From NCBI RefSeq assembly GCF_000372725.1, contig NW_005200088.1, positions 777,399 to 799,441 of the forward strand: a stretch of 22,043 nt of DNA, written 5' to 3'. Below are positions 1 to 9,511 of the stretch, one piece after another. The position numbers and the translations under genes were made by a program. The notes beneath the pieces are model-generated. The model was given only the letters and a program-made list of their open reading frames with translations. It had not been told where the DNA came from and ran no database searches. Position 1 is the stretch's first letter, and every line of letters starts with the position of its first letter. This DNA comes from Emiliania huxleyi CCMP1516. Its lineage: Eukaryota > Haptophyta > Isochrysidales > Noelaerhabdaceae.

Positions 1-558
1 GGCTACGAGTGTTCGACGAGTCTTGCGAGCTGCGCGGTCAAACCTGGGGGGGACTGACCGCATCAAGGCGGACTTCCGAAACCTGGGTGAGCACCTCTGG
101 CAGTTCTCGCTCCCCATCGAGCTCTTCTTGCCGCACGGCTCTTCTGTGCGTATGATCTATGAACTCGGGGGCACAACAAAACGCGGTACAAACGGGGTAA
201 ACCAAAAGGCACGGGCTGCCTGCACGGCGTTCACTCGAACGCCATGCACATGGCGCGCATCGGGTTGGTGTCGAACCCGAGCGGGTCCTCCTTCCAATCC
301 CGGCCCTTCGCCGCGTCGTTTTGCTCCTCGGGAAAGAAAAATAAAAATCACACCGGCGTTGTATTGATCGGCAAGAGACACCGCTCTTTATACTCGTTTA
401 TTCACGAGGCGACCCCAGGGAACCGTGGGCTGTGAATAAACAGGTTTCCTAGTGGCGTGCTGTGAATAAACAGCGAAGAAGACGCTGGGCAGGAGAGGAG
501 CAAGGCCACCTTTGGGTGCGACTCACAACTTGCGCGGCGCCCGACTCCCCCGACATAT
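1..558. other. Upstream flank of the MYB gene, no convincing gene
   Basis: No open frame here looks like a real protein. A TTTATA element lies at 387-392. A 15-base direct repeat, GCTGTGAATAAACAG, occurs at 429-443 and 459-473. The inverse of its core, GTTTATTCAC, lies at 396-405. These are all AT-richer islands in GC-rich DNA about 85-170 bases before the MYB start codon, so they could be promoter elements. That role is an inference from position only. Confidence 0.35.
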
Positions 559-2724
559 ATGCGCGCTGCAGCCTCGGCCGGCATCGCGCGCGAGGACTCG
601 CTCCAGTCGGTCTCCAGCGCGCTGCTCGCGCTCCTCGACGAGGGGCCGGCGCCCGACCCGGATGCCGGCGAGGTCCTCTCCTTTGACGGCCACATCGAGG
701 GCGCCTCGTGCAGGCTGACCCCCGTGCGATGCGGCCTGCACGACGACATGCTGACTGTTCGCCCTGGGTGCAGCGGCAACCCGCTAGCCCTGACGCGCTC
801 GTACACGTTGTGCGACTCAGAGTGGATCACGGGCTTCCTCCCGTACTTCATCACCACCTATGAGACCGGCGAGGTCGAGTGGGATGGAAAGGTCTTTGAG
901 ATGCCACTACTGCACGCGTCAGGGCGCCAGGCTTGGTTTCGGGTCACGGTCTCGGTGGACAGGGGTGACCCGAGCGGCTTCCGTGCCGTTGCTCGCTCCA
1001 TCAGCCCCGACGTGTGCTTTGCCTCATCGCTGCAGTCGTCGCTGTCGTTTGGCGCCAGCCTCGACGGCCGCGAGTCGCCCCTTTCCGTCAGCCTCGGGGA
1101 GGATGCGCCCATGGGGTGGAGTCTACTGACCATCGAGTCGATTGTAGAGGCCACCGTCGGATCCTCGAACGCTCCGGGCCCCGCGGCCAAGGCCGGCTGG
1201 TCGGCGGAGGAGGATGAGATCATCATGCGCGCCGTCTCGAAGATCGGGACCATCTGGAGGAAGATCGCCTTGATGCTGCCTCCCTTGAACGACCGCGGCG
1301 ACCGCCGCACCAATCACGCCGTTCGCAACCGCTGGCTGCGGCTTGAGAAGCGGAAGGACAAGGAGCCGGCAGTTTGCGATATTCCTCTTTTGGGAGCGGC
1401 ACCGGCATCGGCAGACCGAGGCGGCGACATGTGGTCGCCACAGGAGGACAAAGCCATTGACGAGGGGGTGCGAGATGGCCTCTGCTGGAAGGCCATCGCC
1501 GCCACGCTCTGTGGCCGCTCCGCCAGCTCGTGCCGTAGCCGCTGGCTGCGGGAGCGGAAAAGGCAGCTTGCTGCAATGGGAGTGGCGGCGAAGAACGCGG
1601 GCGAGATCTTTGCAGAGTCCCGCCGCATCGGGCTCCACTTGCCCGATCGATCCGATAAGAAGGCGGGTGCCGCTGCGAGCGGGCCGCCGAGCAAGGCTCT
1701 GATCCCGACGCCGGTCGCGATCGACACGGCCGTGACGCTCAGCAAGTCCACGGGCAGCCTCTCGCAGATCGCAGAGTACATGACCAGGCTGCTCGCCTTG
1801 GGGTGCAGCGGGAAGCCGCTCACCGACCGGTATTCGCTGCTGTTTGCCGTCCACGTCGTGATCGACGTCGCCGAGGCGCAAGACTGCCACGGCCTGAATG
1901 CCTTTGCGATGCAGTCGGCGTGCCAGCTCGGCTTCCCATTGAGCGCCGTGAAGCCCAAGGAGGGGCCGATTACCTGCTCCTCGCCGCTGCGAGTCGCCGT
2001 CCCAAACGCCGTCTCAGACCTCTTCTACTCGCCCTGCATGGTCAGCGTGCGTACACTGTCGGGCTCCAACCTCGAGGCGAGGCGGCTCGTCGACGATGTG
2101 CTCGGGATGCACGACGGGGCGGGCGCGCAGCAAGGCCCAACCCCGAACCAGCACTTTGCCGAGTACGTGACCGCGCTCGGCGGCGACGGGATCCCAGACC
2201 TGTGGTCCAAGCCCGGCAAGCTCCTCGAGCTCTTCTTCGATAACGTCCCCGATCGCCAGCGATTCGCGCGTCTGTTCTCTGAGGCGCTGAGCGCCCCGCT
2301 GACGCCGATCGACTCGTTGTGCAAAGTCGGCCAGACGCAGGCCGACAGCCCTTTCATGCTGGCGCTGAAGCGGGACAGCAAGTATGTCCACGCCCTCTCG
2401 GCGCTGGGAGTCCCACTCTCGCCGGGGGACGACGACTCCGAGGTGGTCGTTCCTCACACGGCCTTCATCCGGCGCTGCGTCACGAGCGCCGCCACCTTTG
2501 TGGTGCACGTGCTCTCGCCGTTCGGGCCCGGCGGAGCGGGGCGCTTCGACTTTGAGATCGACAGCCTCGTGCAGCGCAAACGCCTCCGAAGGCCTTCGAT
2601 AGAGCGCGCCTACGACGAGCCGGGGACAGACCGCACGGCTCTGGGCAGCAAGGCGGCGAGGGTAGACTCCTCTGGCAACACCTGTACGCCTCCCCTGCGC
2701 ACCGACGTCACGCTCATGGCGTAA
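559..2724 (+). CDS. Two-repeat MYB/SANT DNA-binding protein
   Basis: This intact 721-residue frame has two MYB/SANT repeats. The first spans about residues 212-262 with the tryptophan triad W214, W233 and W259. The second spans about 291-335 with W292, W310 and W329, followed by a basic stretch (RERKRQL). MYB repeats bind DNA through a helix-turn-helix, so a nuclear transcription-factor role is likely. The acidic start of each repeat (SAEEDE, SPQED) is typical. The first 210 residues and the C-terminal half (about 380-721) match nothing I recognise. The first Met in the frame is used, inside CATATATGCG; there is no independent support for this start. An upstream intron cannot be excluded. The repeat organisation resembles plant R2R3-type proteins, but the spacer between repeats is long (about 30 residues), so it is not a classical R2R3-MYB. 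Confidence 0.8.
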   Translation: MRAAASAGIAREDSLQSVSSALLALLDEGPAPDPDAGEVLSFDGHIEGASCRLTPVRCGLHDDMLTVRPGCSGNPLALTRSYTLCDSEWITGFLPYFITTYETGEVEWDGKVFEMPLLHASGRQAWFRVTVSVDRGDPSGFRAVARSISPDVCFASSLQSSLSFGASLDGRESPLSVSLGEDAPMGWSLLTIESIVEATVGSSNAPGPAAKAGWSAEEDEIIMRAVSKIGTIWRKIALMLPPLNDRGDRRTNHAVRNRWLRLEKRKDKEPAVCDIPLLGAAPASADRGGDMWSPQEDKAIDEGVRDGLCWKAIAATLCGRSASSCRSRWLRERKRQLAAMGVAAKNAGEIFAESRRIGLHLPDRSDKKAGAAASGPPSKALIPTPVAIDTAVTLSKSTGSLSQIAEYMTRLLALGCSGKPLTDRYSLLFAVHVVIDVAEAQDCHGLNAFAMQSACQLGFPLSAVKPKEGPITCSSPLRVAVPNAVSDLFYSPCMVSVRTLSGSNLEARRLVDDVLGMHDGAGAQQGPTPNQHFAEYVTALGGDGIPDLWSKPGKLLELFFDNVPDRQRFARLFSEALSAPLTPIDSLCKVGQTQADSPFMLALKRDSKYVHALSALGVPLSPGDDDSEVVVPHTAFIRRCVTSAATFVVHVLSPFGPGGAGRFDFEIDSLVQRKRLRRPSIERAYDEPGTDRTALGSKAARVDSSGNTCTPPLRTDVTLMA

Positions 2725-3044
2725 TCTCTGCGGACTGCGCTGTCGGGCTACGCTCACCCCTCATGGGAGGCGTCACATCCCGCGGGCTGCGTTGTCGGGG
2801 TCGCACCGCGCCGGGCCATACGCATCGGCAATGTGTCTATTGCAATAGAGCCGTTCGCCGCGGCACCCCTCATGCCTCAATCTCGTCTTCTCGTGACAGC
2901 GAGTAGAGAACCGTTCCTCTCTAGCTCTCTTATCTGCCCGAGGCGCGGCACAATCTGCGCAGGTATACCTAGCTTAAGTGTGCAGTCTCGGTGTACACTG
3001 ATGTTTATTGCGCGTTAAATCTCAGACAAGAGATTTCAATTAAT
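2725..3044. other. Intergenic region between the MYB and SET-like genes
   Basis: No gene is visible. A perfect 14-base palindrome, TCTATTGCAATAGA, lies at 2836-2849. Base composition becomes AT-richer from about 2930 to 3045, just before the next start codon, which fits a promoter or 5' UTR. No clear polyadenylation signal was identified for the MYB gene. Confidence 0.4.
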
Positions 3045-4676
3045 ATGGCCCGACAGATTCCGAGTACCGAGAATCAGACACGTCAGAGACAGACCAGACA
3101 CAAAGTGACTTCACTCAAGGCACTGCAACAGACGGCGGCATCAATAATCAAAGTACGGGAAGGGAAAAGGAAGGGACTTGAGGCGGAGAGGAAGGAACGA
3201 GTAGCCGCGGAAACAGAACGCCTGAAAGAGGGACAGAAGGAAAGGAAGGAGAGGATACGAGAAATGGAGTGGGCGGCGAATGCGTGTATTTGCTGGCGAC
3301 GGAGGCGACATCGACAACGTGAGGCCGAGGAGAAGGTAAGGGAAGAGGCAGAGAGACGCCTCGAAGCGGGGAGAGGCAGAACGACGAGAGCGATGGGGAT
3401 GACACTCAAAACGACCCACTGCGAGCTCGAAGGCGAAGGCCAGCGCAGGAAACGCGGTGACAGGAGCGACGATGCGGCGAGCGCCGGAGGGAAGCGACGA
3501 CAGCGAGGGGACGAGGACGACGAGCAGAGAGGAGAACAGACGGCGAGCGGCGCACGCGAGGGCGACCACGCAGGAGAAAACAGACGGGGCGAGGGGAAGG
3601 AAACGCGGCCCGCCAGGAAGCGAAGGCAGACGGCAAGATACGTCGCCGGACCAGCGACAGGAAGCGCAGGAAAACAAAAAGAACAAGACGAGGAGCATGG
3701 AGACGAGGGAAGGCGCGAGGCGCTCCGCCAACAAGCAGCAGAGGCGACGGCGAAAGTAACGACGGCCATGCTAACGACGGGCGGCACGGTGGTAGGGGCG
3801 AAGGTAGGCCCCTCTAGCATAGCGGAAGGGGAACTCGGCCTACTGGCGACGAGGAGGCTGGAGAAATTCGAGGTGTGTAGCATCTACACTGGGGAGATCT
3901 TCCGGACAGGAACGGCGCAGCCACCAGAGACAGTACCAGACGAACTGTCACGACACACGGCAGCAGGGGGGACGCAGCTGGATGGAAGTGACGACGAGAG
4001 CGGGGACGACTTTGACAGCGTCGCGGCGCGCCTGGGAGAAATTAATTTCGACTGGCCTGCAGCATCGAATGAGCCGAAACGAGGCACGAGGGCGACGCAC
4101 TTCGTACGCTACGAGGAGATACAATTAGGCAAGGCAGCTGCGCAGGTGATGGTCCTGTTTGCAGAGAGAGGAGTCAAGGAAGGCCAAGAAATCACATGGT
4201 CATATGGGGACTCATACAAGAGCCACCGGGTCCGCAAGGAGATGGGATACAGGGCGGGGACGAGGGCGGATCCGAACGCAATAACACCCCAGCAAGCGCG
4301 GACGGCATTCGCGAGATACTGCAAAAAGATAGACATGACGAAGGAGGAGCTAGCGTGGAACTTTGGATGCATATCGGCAAGCCAAAATAACGAGCAGGAG
4401 GCTGTCCTGGTGCGTGAGCTAATCCTGAGCAACAATAAGCGACTGAACCACGGAGCACAGAGTTCAGCAGACAGGACGGCGGCGACGACGGACATGGCAG
4501 AGACGAGTGTGAAACAAAGGGCGGCGGGCATGGAGGGCGGTAGCGACGGGGATGGTGACGGTGACGGTGGCGAGGGAGAGGAAGGGGGTCCATTAGCACC
4601 AGACAGCGAGAGGGGCAGGGAGGAAAGGGGGAGAGAGGAAGCCAACGGCGATGCCACAATTCTACCGCCCGGCTAA
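3045..4676 (+). CDS. Charged coiled-coil protein with divergent SET-like domain
   Basis: The frame is open from 2991, but I start it at the second Met (3045, AATTAATATGGCC), giving 543 residues, because the first 18 codons lie in AT-rich leader-like sequence. Residues about 20-240 are extremely rich in Lys, Arg, Glu and Gln and are probably coiled-coil or disordered. Residues about 254-388 resemble a SET domain. An N-terminal GELGLLATRRL stretch precedes Y-T-G-E-I-F, and a C-terminal VKEGQEITWSYGD matches the usual GEELTxDYG end. SET domains transfer methyl groups to lysine. The central NHxC motif that shapes the active site is not recognisable: THFVRYEE stands about where it is expected. The protein may therefore be inactive or very divergent. 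The tail is Gly/Asp/Glu-rich and low complexity. Purine-rich composition sets it apart from neighbouring genes and could mean mobile-element origin, but no polymerase or integrase is present. Confidence 0.6.
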   Translation: MARQIPSTENQTRQRQTRHKVTSLKALQQTAASIIKVREGKRKGLEAERKERVAAETERLKEGQKERKERIREMEWAANACICWRRRRHRQREAEEKVREEAERRLEAGRGRTTRAMGMTLKTTHCELEGEGQRRKRGDRSDDAASAGGKRRQRGDEDDEQRGEQTASGAREGDHAGENRRGEGKETRPARKRRQTARYVAGPATGSAGKQKEQDEEHGDEGRREALRQQAAEATAKVTTAMLTTGGTVVGAKVGPSSIAEGELGLLATRRLEKFEVCSIYTGEIFRTGTAQPPETVPDELSRHTAAGGTQLDGSDDESGDDFDSVAARLGEINFDWPAASNEPKRGTRATHFVRYEEIQLGKAAAQVMVLFAERGVKEGQEITWSYGDSYKSHRVRKEMGYRAGTRADPNAITPQQARTAFARYCKKIDMTKEELAWNFGCISASQNNEQEAVLVRELILSNNKRLNHGAQSSADRTAATTDMAETSVKQRAAGMEGGSDGDGDGDGGEGEEGGPLAPDSERGREERGREEANGDATILPPG

Positions 4677-4795
4677 GACCGCCCCCCCCCCCCCCTTTCT
4701 CCCTTTCTACCTCCTCCTCCACACAACGGAAGCACACACAGCACCACACGACCCCCGATGCTCTGATACAGGTGAAAGGCGGCGCTGTCTCTCAA

Positions 4796-4845
4796 GATGG
4801 AAGCAGGAAGCTTCCATCCCGGCGGTGGTTCGAATCCACGTGAGC
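4796..4845 (+). other. Hairpin plus pol III B-box-like sequence (tRNA/SINE-like)
   Basis: A perfect 9-bp stem (GATGGAAGC 4796-4804, GCTTCCATC 4810-4818, 5-base loop) is followed by GGTTCGAATCC at 4827-4837, an exact match to the RNA polymerase III B-box / TψC-loop consensus. The arm around it pairs GTGG with CCAC. I could not fold a full tRNA: no acceptor stem pairs with TGAGCCG and no good A-box is present. A degenerate tRNA-derived SINE head or chance match is more likely than a tRNA gene. Confidence 0.3.
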
Positions 4846-5268
4846 CGAAGGTGAGGGGGAAGGTTTGCCTGAGATCTGAAGCTCACCCATTGAGGAAGTG
4901 AGGAACTGCTCGGCTCACCCCGATCATGCCGAACAAGCTCCTCTTGTAGCTCGATCGGTCACACCGCCATCGCCGTCGGGGAGAGGGGGGACGACACTGC
5001 TTCGGCAGCGTGCACCTCGATCCTGTACCGTCCGTGTTTGTTATGACCCCCCCAATGAACATACCAGTGAGGGAGGGCGAGACGATCGAGGGGTCCCGTA
5101 CCAGTGTGTATCGCGCGCCTTGCGGGGGGGGCGCGGAAAAGAGGAACCTCTTAGCGCCATCGCCATGGCGCTGCAAGCAGCGCCGGGCAACGACGACTTA
5201 CCGCCTCCCGGTCCCCCTCGGCACACCTCCGCTGCTCAATGTTTGACGACTCGAACCCATGAAGCTTC

Positions 5269-5296
5269 CCCGTGCGCGGGTTACCCCGCACACGGG
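5269..5296. other. GC-rich hairpin
   Basis: CCCGTGCGCGGG (5269-5280) and CCCGCACACGGG (5285-5296) pair over 12 positions with one mismatch around a TTAC loop. On the minus strand the flank carries GGTTCGAGTC, another B-box-like match, but no tRNA cloverleaf forms. Role unknown. Confidence 0.45.
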
Positions 5297-5494
5297 TCAG
5301 CCTGCCAGCCACGTATCCACGCAAGCGTGGTCCGCGCGCATGGCATACAGGCGTTCGCCAGACAGCGCAGAGGCTAGGCGACCGGGGAAGGACTAGCTCA
5401 AGGGCAACACAGCGTCACCAGCTGTTGGCGCGCAGAACGAGTCTGCGGCCCCCGGTTGGGACGAGTGCGCGACGCGGACGAACCGCTCAATGTG

Positions 5495-5640
5495 GCCGGC
5501 AGCTCGCGCTGCCGGCGGGGTTGGTTGGGGAGAACCGGCACGGGGAAGGCCGGCCTCCCCGGAGCAGGGGTCGCCCCCTGGAGGGGCCCCAAAGGGCCCC
5601 CCGGGGGGGCGGGGGCCCCCGCCCCGAGGGGCGGGGGCAG
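5495..5640. repeat. Cluster of GC palindromes and G-runs
   Basis: GCCGGCAG (5495-5502) pairs perfectly with CTGCCGGC (5509-5516) across a 6-base loop. A 14-base perfect palindrome of G5C5 flanked by GC/GC lies at 5609-5622. It sits within alternating runs of G and C from about 5570 to 5637 that could form hairpins or G-quadruplexes. No coding role is evident. Confidence 0.5.
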
Positions 5641-6271
5641 GTTCGTCGCTTAGCGCGATGGAGTCAACCCTTGTTGCCAAGTCGGCGAGCGTGTTGCGTA
5701 TCGAGAGAGAGGCCATAGCAGATGCGAGAGCGGCGCCGTCCGGGGAGAGTGGTGGAGGGTCAACATCGAGGGTAAGTACGCACCGCGCTCCCCGATCGTC
5801 TCCGATCTCCCTTGCCTACTCGCTCGGCACGTACTCGGACCATCTCGCTCGAACTCGGGGGGCACGGCGATGGGATACCACGTGCCTCACGGAAATCAAA
5901 GCGAGTCGGATGGGCGTACGCCGTAGTCATGGGCGGGGACGGCATACACAAGCGACGAGAATGCCATGCTCGTGACCGAAGGCTACGGCCCCGTCGTGAC
6001 TAGCCCCGTACACGCCGCTTTCGTGGGGCGGAGGAGCTCGCGGCGGAAGCCTTGGGCGGCCCGACGGATGCCAAGCTAGATAGGCGGCGAGCGGAGGTAA
6101 GGCGGCGAGCGGAGGCGAGCCGGCGGCGGGTGGAGCGGAGGGAGATGAGGGCCCAGAGGTGGCAGGCGATCCAGCGCGCGAGATGTTATGTATGTATGTA
6201 AAAAGCGCTCACTCGCGACAACCTCCTGACAGTAAACATAGACACTAGAGAACACAATGAGGGACGCGCAA

Positions 6272-6396
6272 AGCTAATGAACACAGACGAGAGAGCAGCT
6301 AATGAACACAGACGAGAGAGCAGCTAATGAACACAGACGAGAGAGCAGCTAATGAACACAGACGAGAGAGCAGCTAATGAACACAGACGAGAGTGC
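6272..6396. repeat. 25-bp tandem repeat, 5 copies
   Basis: Five head-to-tail 25-bp units begin AGCTAATGAACACAGACGAG at 6272, 6297, 6322, 6347 and 6372. The first four units are identical and the last has one A-to-T change. The array lies 48 bp beyond the stop codon of the GH18-like gene, so it may be in its 3' UTR. Confidence 0.9.
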
Positions 6397-6443
6397 AGGC
6401 ATTGATGGCGGGGTGGTGTGTAGGCGTCCTCCATGACGGCCAT

Positions 6444-7871
6444 TCACTGACTCACAGCGATGGCGATGGCCTTTGCAAGCTCGGCAGCTGCTGTCGGATT
6501 CCCCTCGATACCCGGGTTGAATGAGTAGTAGTTATTGCCCATCCATTTGGCATTGTCAACAACCTTCTGACGGCTGAACTCTGTCGCCCAGGCTTTGGTC
6601 GCTGGGAGGCCGTGGCCAGCCGTAGCGGGAAGGCCGTGGATGTTCGGATCGATTGGTAGCGAGAGCGTGAACGGGAGCTGCTTGGTTGGGTCCGACTGCA
6701 TGATCTGACGGAAGCGCCTCACCATCTCATCCGCGTAAGAGATCGGCTCCTGCCCGAGGTCGTACATGATCACCATGCCAAAGAAGCCTTTCACATCTTT
6801 GAGGTCGTCGTAGTACGTGACGAGGTCGATGGGATTAAAGTCCTGCACTGTGAGCAAGTAGTTGGGGCACGCCTTCTTGACCTCCTTGACAATGCTTCGC
6901 GTGGATTCTGCTGTAATCTTGCAGCCCGCCTCGAAGTCGAAGACGATACCGTCCATGCCACCCTCGCCGCATTGGAAGCAGTCCTTGATCTTCTGCGCGA
7001 TGGTTTCAGGTGGGGTTGTGATCGGGCACTTGTCGCCCGGGTTGACCCCAGCAGAGACGGACGCCAAGACCTTGTCAAAACCTTGAGCCTTGTAGGTGCT
7101 CAACATCTGGCTCGCCGGGTTGTTCAGAGGATTCAAGGCGCACGAGTCGAGCGAGCCGTCGAAAACGTCGACGCCGTACAAAATGGGAGCGTTCACGCGC
7201 GCGTTCTTCAGATTCTTGATGGTCTGCTGGCTTTGCACCTTGCCCGTCCCAAGCTTGAGTGTCAAGTCAATCGTGGTGCCGTACACCCAAGCCGTGTTGA
7301 TCGCCAATGTAGGCAGCGAGGGCGAGGGAGATGGCGAGGGAGATGGCGAGGGAGACGGCGAGGGAGATGGCGAGGGCGAGGGCGACGGCGACGGCGACGG
7401 CGATGGAGCCAGGCCTGGGCTTGACGGAGATGGCGCAACGCACTTGGGCGGAAAGCCTGAGCACTCCTGGGACATGCAGTCCCATTTGTGCCCGCAGGAG
7501 CAGTTGGCCGCGAAAGGTTTCTTGCCGCAGGGAGTCATGGCCGCCACGAGAGCTATCTTCGAGTCGGCTTCCTGCGGGGTGTAGACGAGGGTGCACTTCG
7601 CGGTGTGCTCGATGTACTCGAGGTTGAAAAACACGGACTCGTCGTTCAGCGGGTCGATGGTTACGCACCGGTCCTTGCACAGCTTGAAGTCGATGTCCGA
7701 GCCGGACGGGCAAGGCAGCGATGGGTGGCCGCACGTGCCGACGCTGGTGCCATTGCCGGTGAGGAGCGGCGAGATCTGCGTGCACTGCGGGACGATGCGG
7801 TCGCCGAGCGGGAGCGGCGCCGCGGAGACGAGCGACGCGGCGGCGGACAGGAGGGCAGCGCGAGTGGACAT
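6444..7871 (-). CDS. Secreted GH18-like protein with Cys-rich N-domain
   Basis: This 475-residue protein starts at the Met at 7871, where a signal peptide begins (STRAALLSAAASLVSA, cleavage about residue 18). The frame stays open up to 8237, but that extension is low complexity and is interrupted in the duplicate copy, so I treat it as leader. Residues about 28-145 hold a domain with many Cys. A Pro-Ser linker follows (about 146-188), then an (αβ)-like domain (about 190-475). That domain carries DGIVFDFE (residues 307-314), close to the glycoside hydrolase family 18 motif DGxDxDxE. The catalytic-position Glu is E314 and the preceding Asp is D312, but the third Asp of the motif is V310. GH18 enzymes cleave chitin-like β-1,4-GlcNAc chains; the substrate here is unknown and it may be a non-catalytic relative. 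No introns are needed. Confidence 0.75.
   Translation of the reverse strand: MSTRAALLSAAASLVSAAPLPLGDRIVPQCTQISPLLTGNGTSVGTCGHPSLPCPSGSDIDFKLCKDRCVTIDPLNDESVFFNLEYIEHTAKCTLVYTPQEADSKIALVAAMTPCGKKPFAANCSCGHKWDCMSQECSGFPPKCVAPSPSSPGLAPSPSPSPSPSPSPSPSPSPSPSPSPSPSPSLPTLAINTAWVYGTTIDLTLKLGTGKVQSQQTIKNLKNARVNAPILYGVDVFDGSLDSCALNPLNNPASQMLSTYKAQGFDKVLASVSAGVNPGDKCPITTPPETIAQKIKDCFQCGEGGMDGIVFDFEAGCKITAESTRSIVKEVKKACPNYLLTVQDFNPIDLVTYYDDLKDVKGFFGMVIMYDLGQEPISYADEMVRRFRQIMQSDPTKQLPFTLSLPIDPNIHGLPATAGHGLPATKAWATEFSRQKVVDNAKWMGNNYYSFNPGIEGNPTAAAELAKAIAIAVSQ
7319..7408. repeat. Pro-Ser linker microsatellite (copy 1)
   Basis: Imperfect 6-bp units of GGCGAG/GGAGAT/GGCGAC encode the Pro-Ser linker of the GH18-like protein on the minus strand. 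The same array lies in copy 2 at about 10186-10275 with the same apparent unit order, which supports a very recent duplication. Confidence 0.8.
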
Positions 7872-8298
7872 TGCGAGGCGGAGAGTGAAATGCGAGCGAG
7901 CGTGCTGGCGATGAAGGAGAAGGATTTTACGAGACAGGAAGGTGCAAGTGCTCCAAGGTGCGTCAAGCGCTCGTGCTGGTGATTCGGAAAGGAGCCAACG
8001 AGGGGCAACCGCAGGCCGGCTTTTGTGTGAGTTCAGCAATGAATGAAGAATTAGATCACTACCGCCGAAGCGCAAGCGCTTGGAGCAAGGGAACTGCCTG
8101 CCACGTATGGGTCCCAGACTAGCACCCCACCTCGCGAGCCGACGTTCTGGCTCAGCGAGGCTGCTGCGGAGCACTCGGGGCCGACGTTCTGGCCCAGCGA
8201 GGCCGCTGCGGGGCACCCGGCGGCTCGGTTCGCTCATCAGCGCAAACTCGGTCGAGCAGAAAGTAAGGTGTGTGTGTAAAGGCGGCGCGGCACGGTAA

Positions 8299-8344
8299 GG
8301 GTCGGCGGTAAGGCGGCGCGGCGGCAGCAGACGGCAGGCAGGAC
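8299..8344. repeat. 46-bp dispersed repeat, first copy
   Basis: The 46 bases starting GGGTCGGCGGTAAGGCGG recur at 8551-8596, and again in the duplicated segment near 11294. The whole 8270-8624 region is built of CGGC-rich short motifs and carries no convincing gene. Confidence 0.7.
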
Positions 8345-8624
8345 ATCGGACGGCGGGACATACGGTACGGCGGGCGCGGCACTGTAGGAGCGGCGGTATG
8401 GCGGCACGGCGGTTACGGACGGCAGGGGGTACGGCAGGCTAAACGGCAAGGGCGGCGCGGCACGGAGGAAGGAGCGGCACGGTAAGGAACGGTGGCACGA
8501 CGGCAGACCACAGCGGCGAAGGGACGGCGGAGCATTGGACGGCGGGGAAAGGGTCGGCGGTAAGGCGGCGCGGCGGCAGCAGACGGCAGGCAGGACGTCT
8601 CGGACGGCGAGACAAACGGCACGG

Positions 8625-9511
8625 CGATCACGAGGAGGTAGAAAGTCGGGCGCGAGCGGGCGGGGTGGCGGCGAGGCGGCGGGAGAGTGACGAGGCGAGG
8701 GGGGTGGCGGGTTGGATCACGAGGAGGTAGAAAGTCGGGCGCGAGCGGGCGAGGTAGCGGGGAGGCAGCGGGAGGGTGACGAGGCGAGGGGGGTGGCGGG
8801 TTGGATCACGAGGAGGTAGAAAGTCGGGCGCGAGCGGGCGAGGCAGCGGCGAGGCGGCGGGAGGGTGACGAGGCGAGGGGGGTGGCGGGCTGGATCACGA
8901 GGAGGTAGAAAGTCGGGCGCGAGCGGGCGAGGCAGCGGCGAGCAGGCGGGAGGGTGACGAGGCGAGGGGGGTGGCGGGTTGGATCACGAGGAGGTAGAAA
9001 GTCGGGCGCGAGCGGGCGAGGCAGCGGCGAGGCGGCGGGAGGGTGACGAGGCGAGGGGGGTGGCGGGTTGGATCACGAGGAGGTAGAAAGTCGGGCGCGA
9101 GCGGGCGAGGCAGCGGCGAGGCGGCGGGAGAGTGACGAGGCGAGGGGGGTGGCGGGCTGATATACGAGGAGGTAGAAGGTCGGGCGCGAGCGGGCGAGGT
9201 AGCGGCGAGGCGGCGGGAGGGTGACGAGGCGAGGGGGGTGGCGGGTTGGATCACGAGGAGGTAGAAAGTCGGGCGCGAGCGGGCGAGGTAGCGGCGAGGC
9301 GGCGGGAGGGTGCGGGCGAGGTAGCGGCGAGGCGGCGGGAGGGTGACGAGGCGAGGGGGGTGGCGGGTTGGATCACGAGGAGGTAGAAAGTCGGGCGCGA
9401 GCGGGCGAGGCAGCGGCGAGCAGGCGGCGGGAGGGTGACGAGGCGAGGGGGGTGGCGGGCTGGATCACGAGGAGGTAGAAAGTCGGGCGCGAGCGGGCAA
9501 GGCAGCGGCGA
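8625..9511. repeat. 89-bp minisatellite, about 10 units
   Basis: Units begin near 8625, 8714, 8803, 8892, 8981, 9070, 9159, 9248, 9370 and 9462. Most are exactly 89 bp. One is lengthened to 122 bp by a 33-bp internal duplication (about 9310) and one is 92 bp. Each contains ATCACGAGGAGGTAGAAAGT followed by GC-rich sequence. The array stops abruptly where duplication copy 2 starts, and its antisense supplies the aberrant C-terminus of the truncated GH18-like copy. Confidence 0.9.

Larger units (their letters stand above)
4677..6271. other. Gene-poor structured region
   Basis: No frame here has convincing protein character. It begins with a run of 14 C (4682-4695) six bases after the SET-like stop codon. 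Further on are a 9-bp hairpin with a B-box-like site (4796-4837), a 12-bp hairpin (5269-5296), a GC-rich palindrome cluster (5495-5640) and short GGCGGCGAGCGGAGG repeats near 6083-6115. It may be relic mobile-element sequence. Confidence 0.4.
6645..8479. repeat. Segmental duplication, copy 1
   Basis: This stretch matches 9512-11474 in the same orientation, apparently without substitutions where I compared it. Two indels interrupt the match: 133 bp present only in copy 2 (10918-11050), and a few bases near 8097. It includes all of the GH18-like gene except its last 66 codons, plus about 600 bp upstream of the gene. Homology starts at CGGATCGATTGG and ends at GGAGCGGCA. Confidence 0.9.

Noticed and set aside
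4898..5975. Overlapping frames of 100-160 residues
   Set aside because: All three frames are open because of GC content and none has domain features. The region is dominated by hairpins and G/C runs.
7872..8237. N-terminal extension of the GH18-like protein to 597 residues
   Set aside because: A clear signal peptide begins at the Met at 7871. The extension is low complexity, and the 133-bp segment in the duplicate interrupts it.
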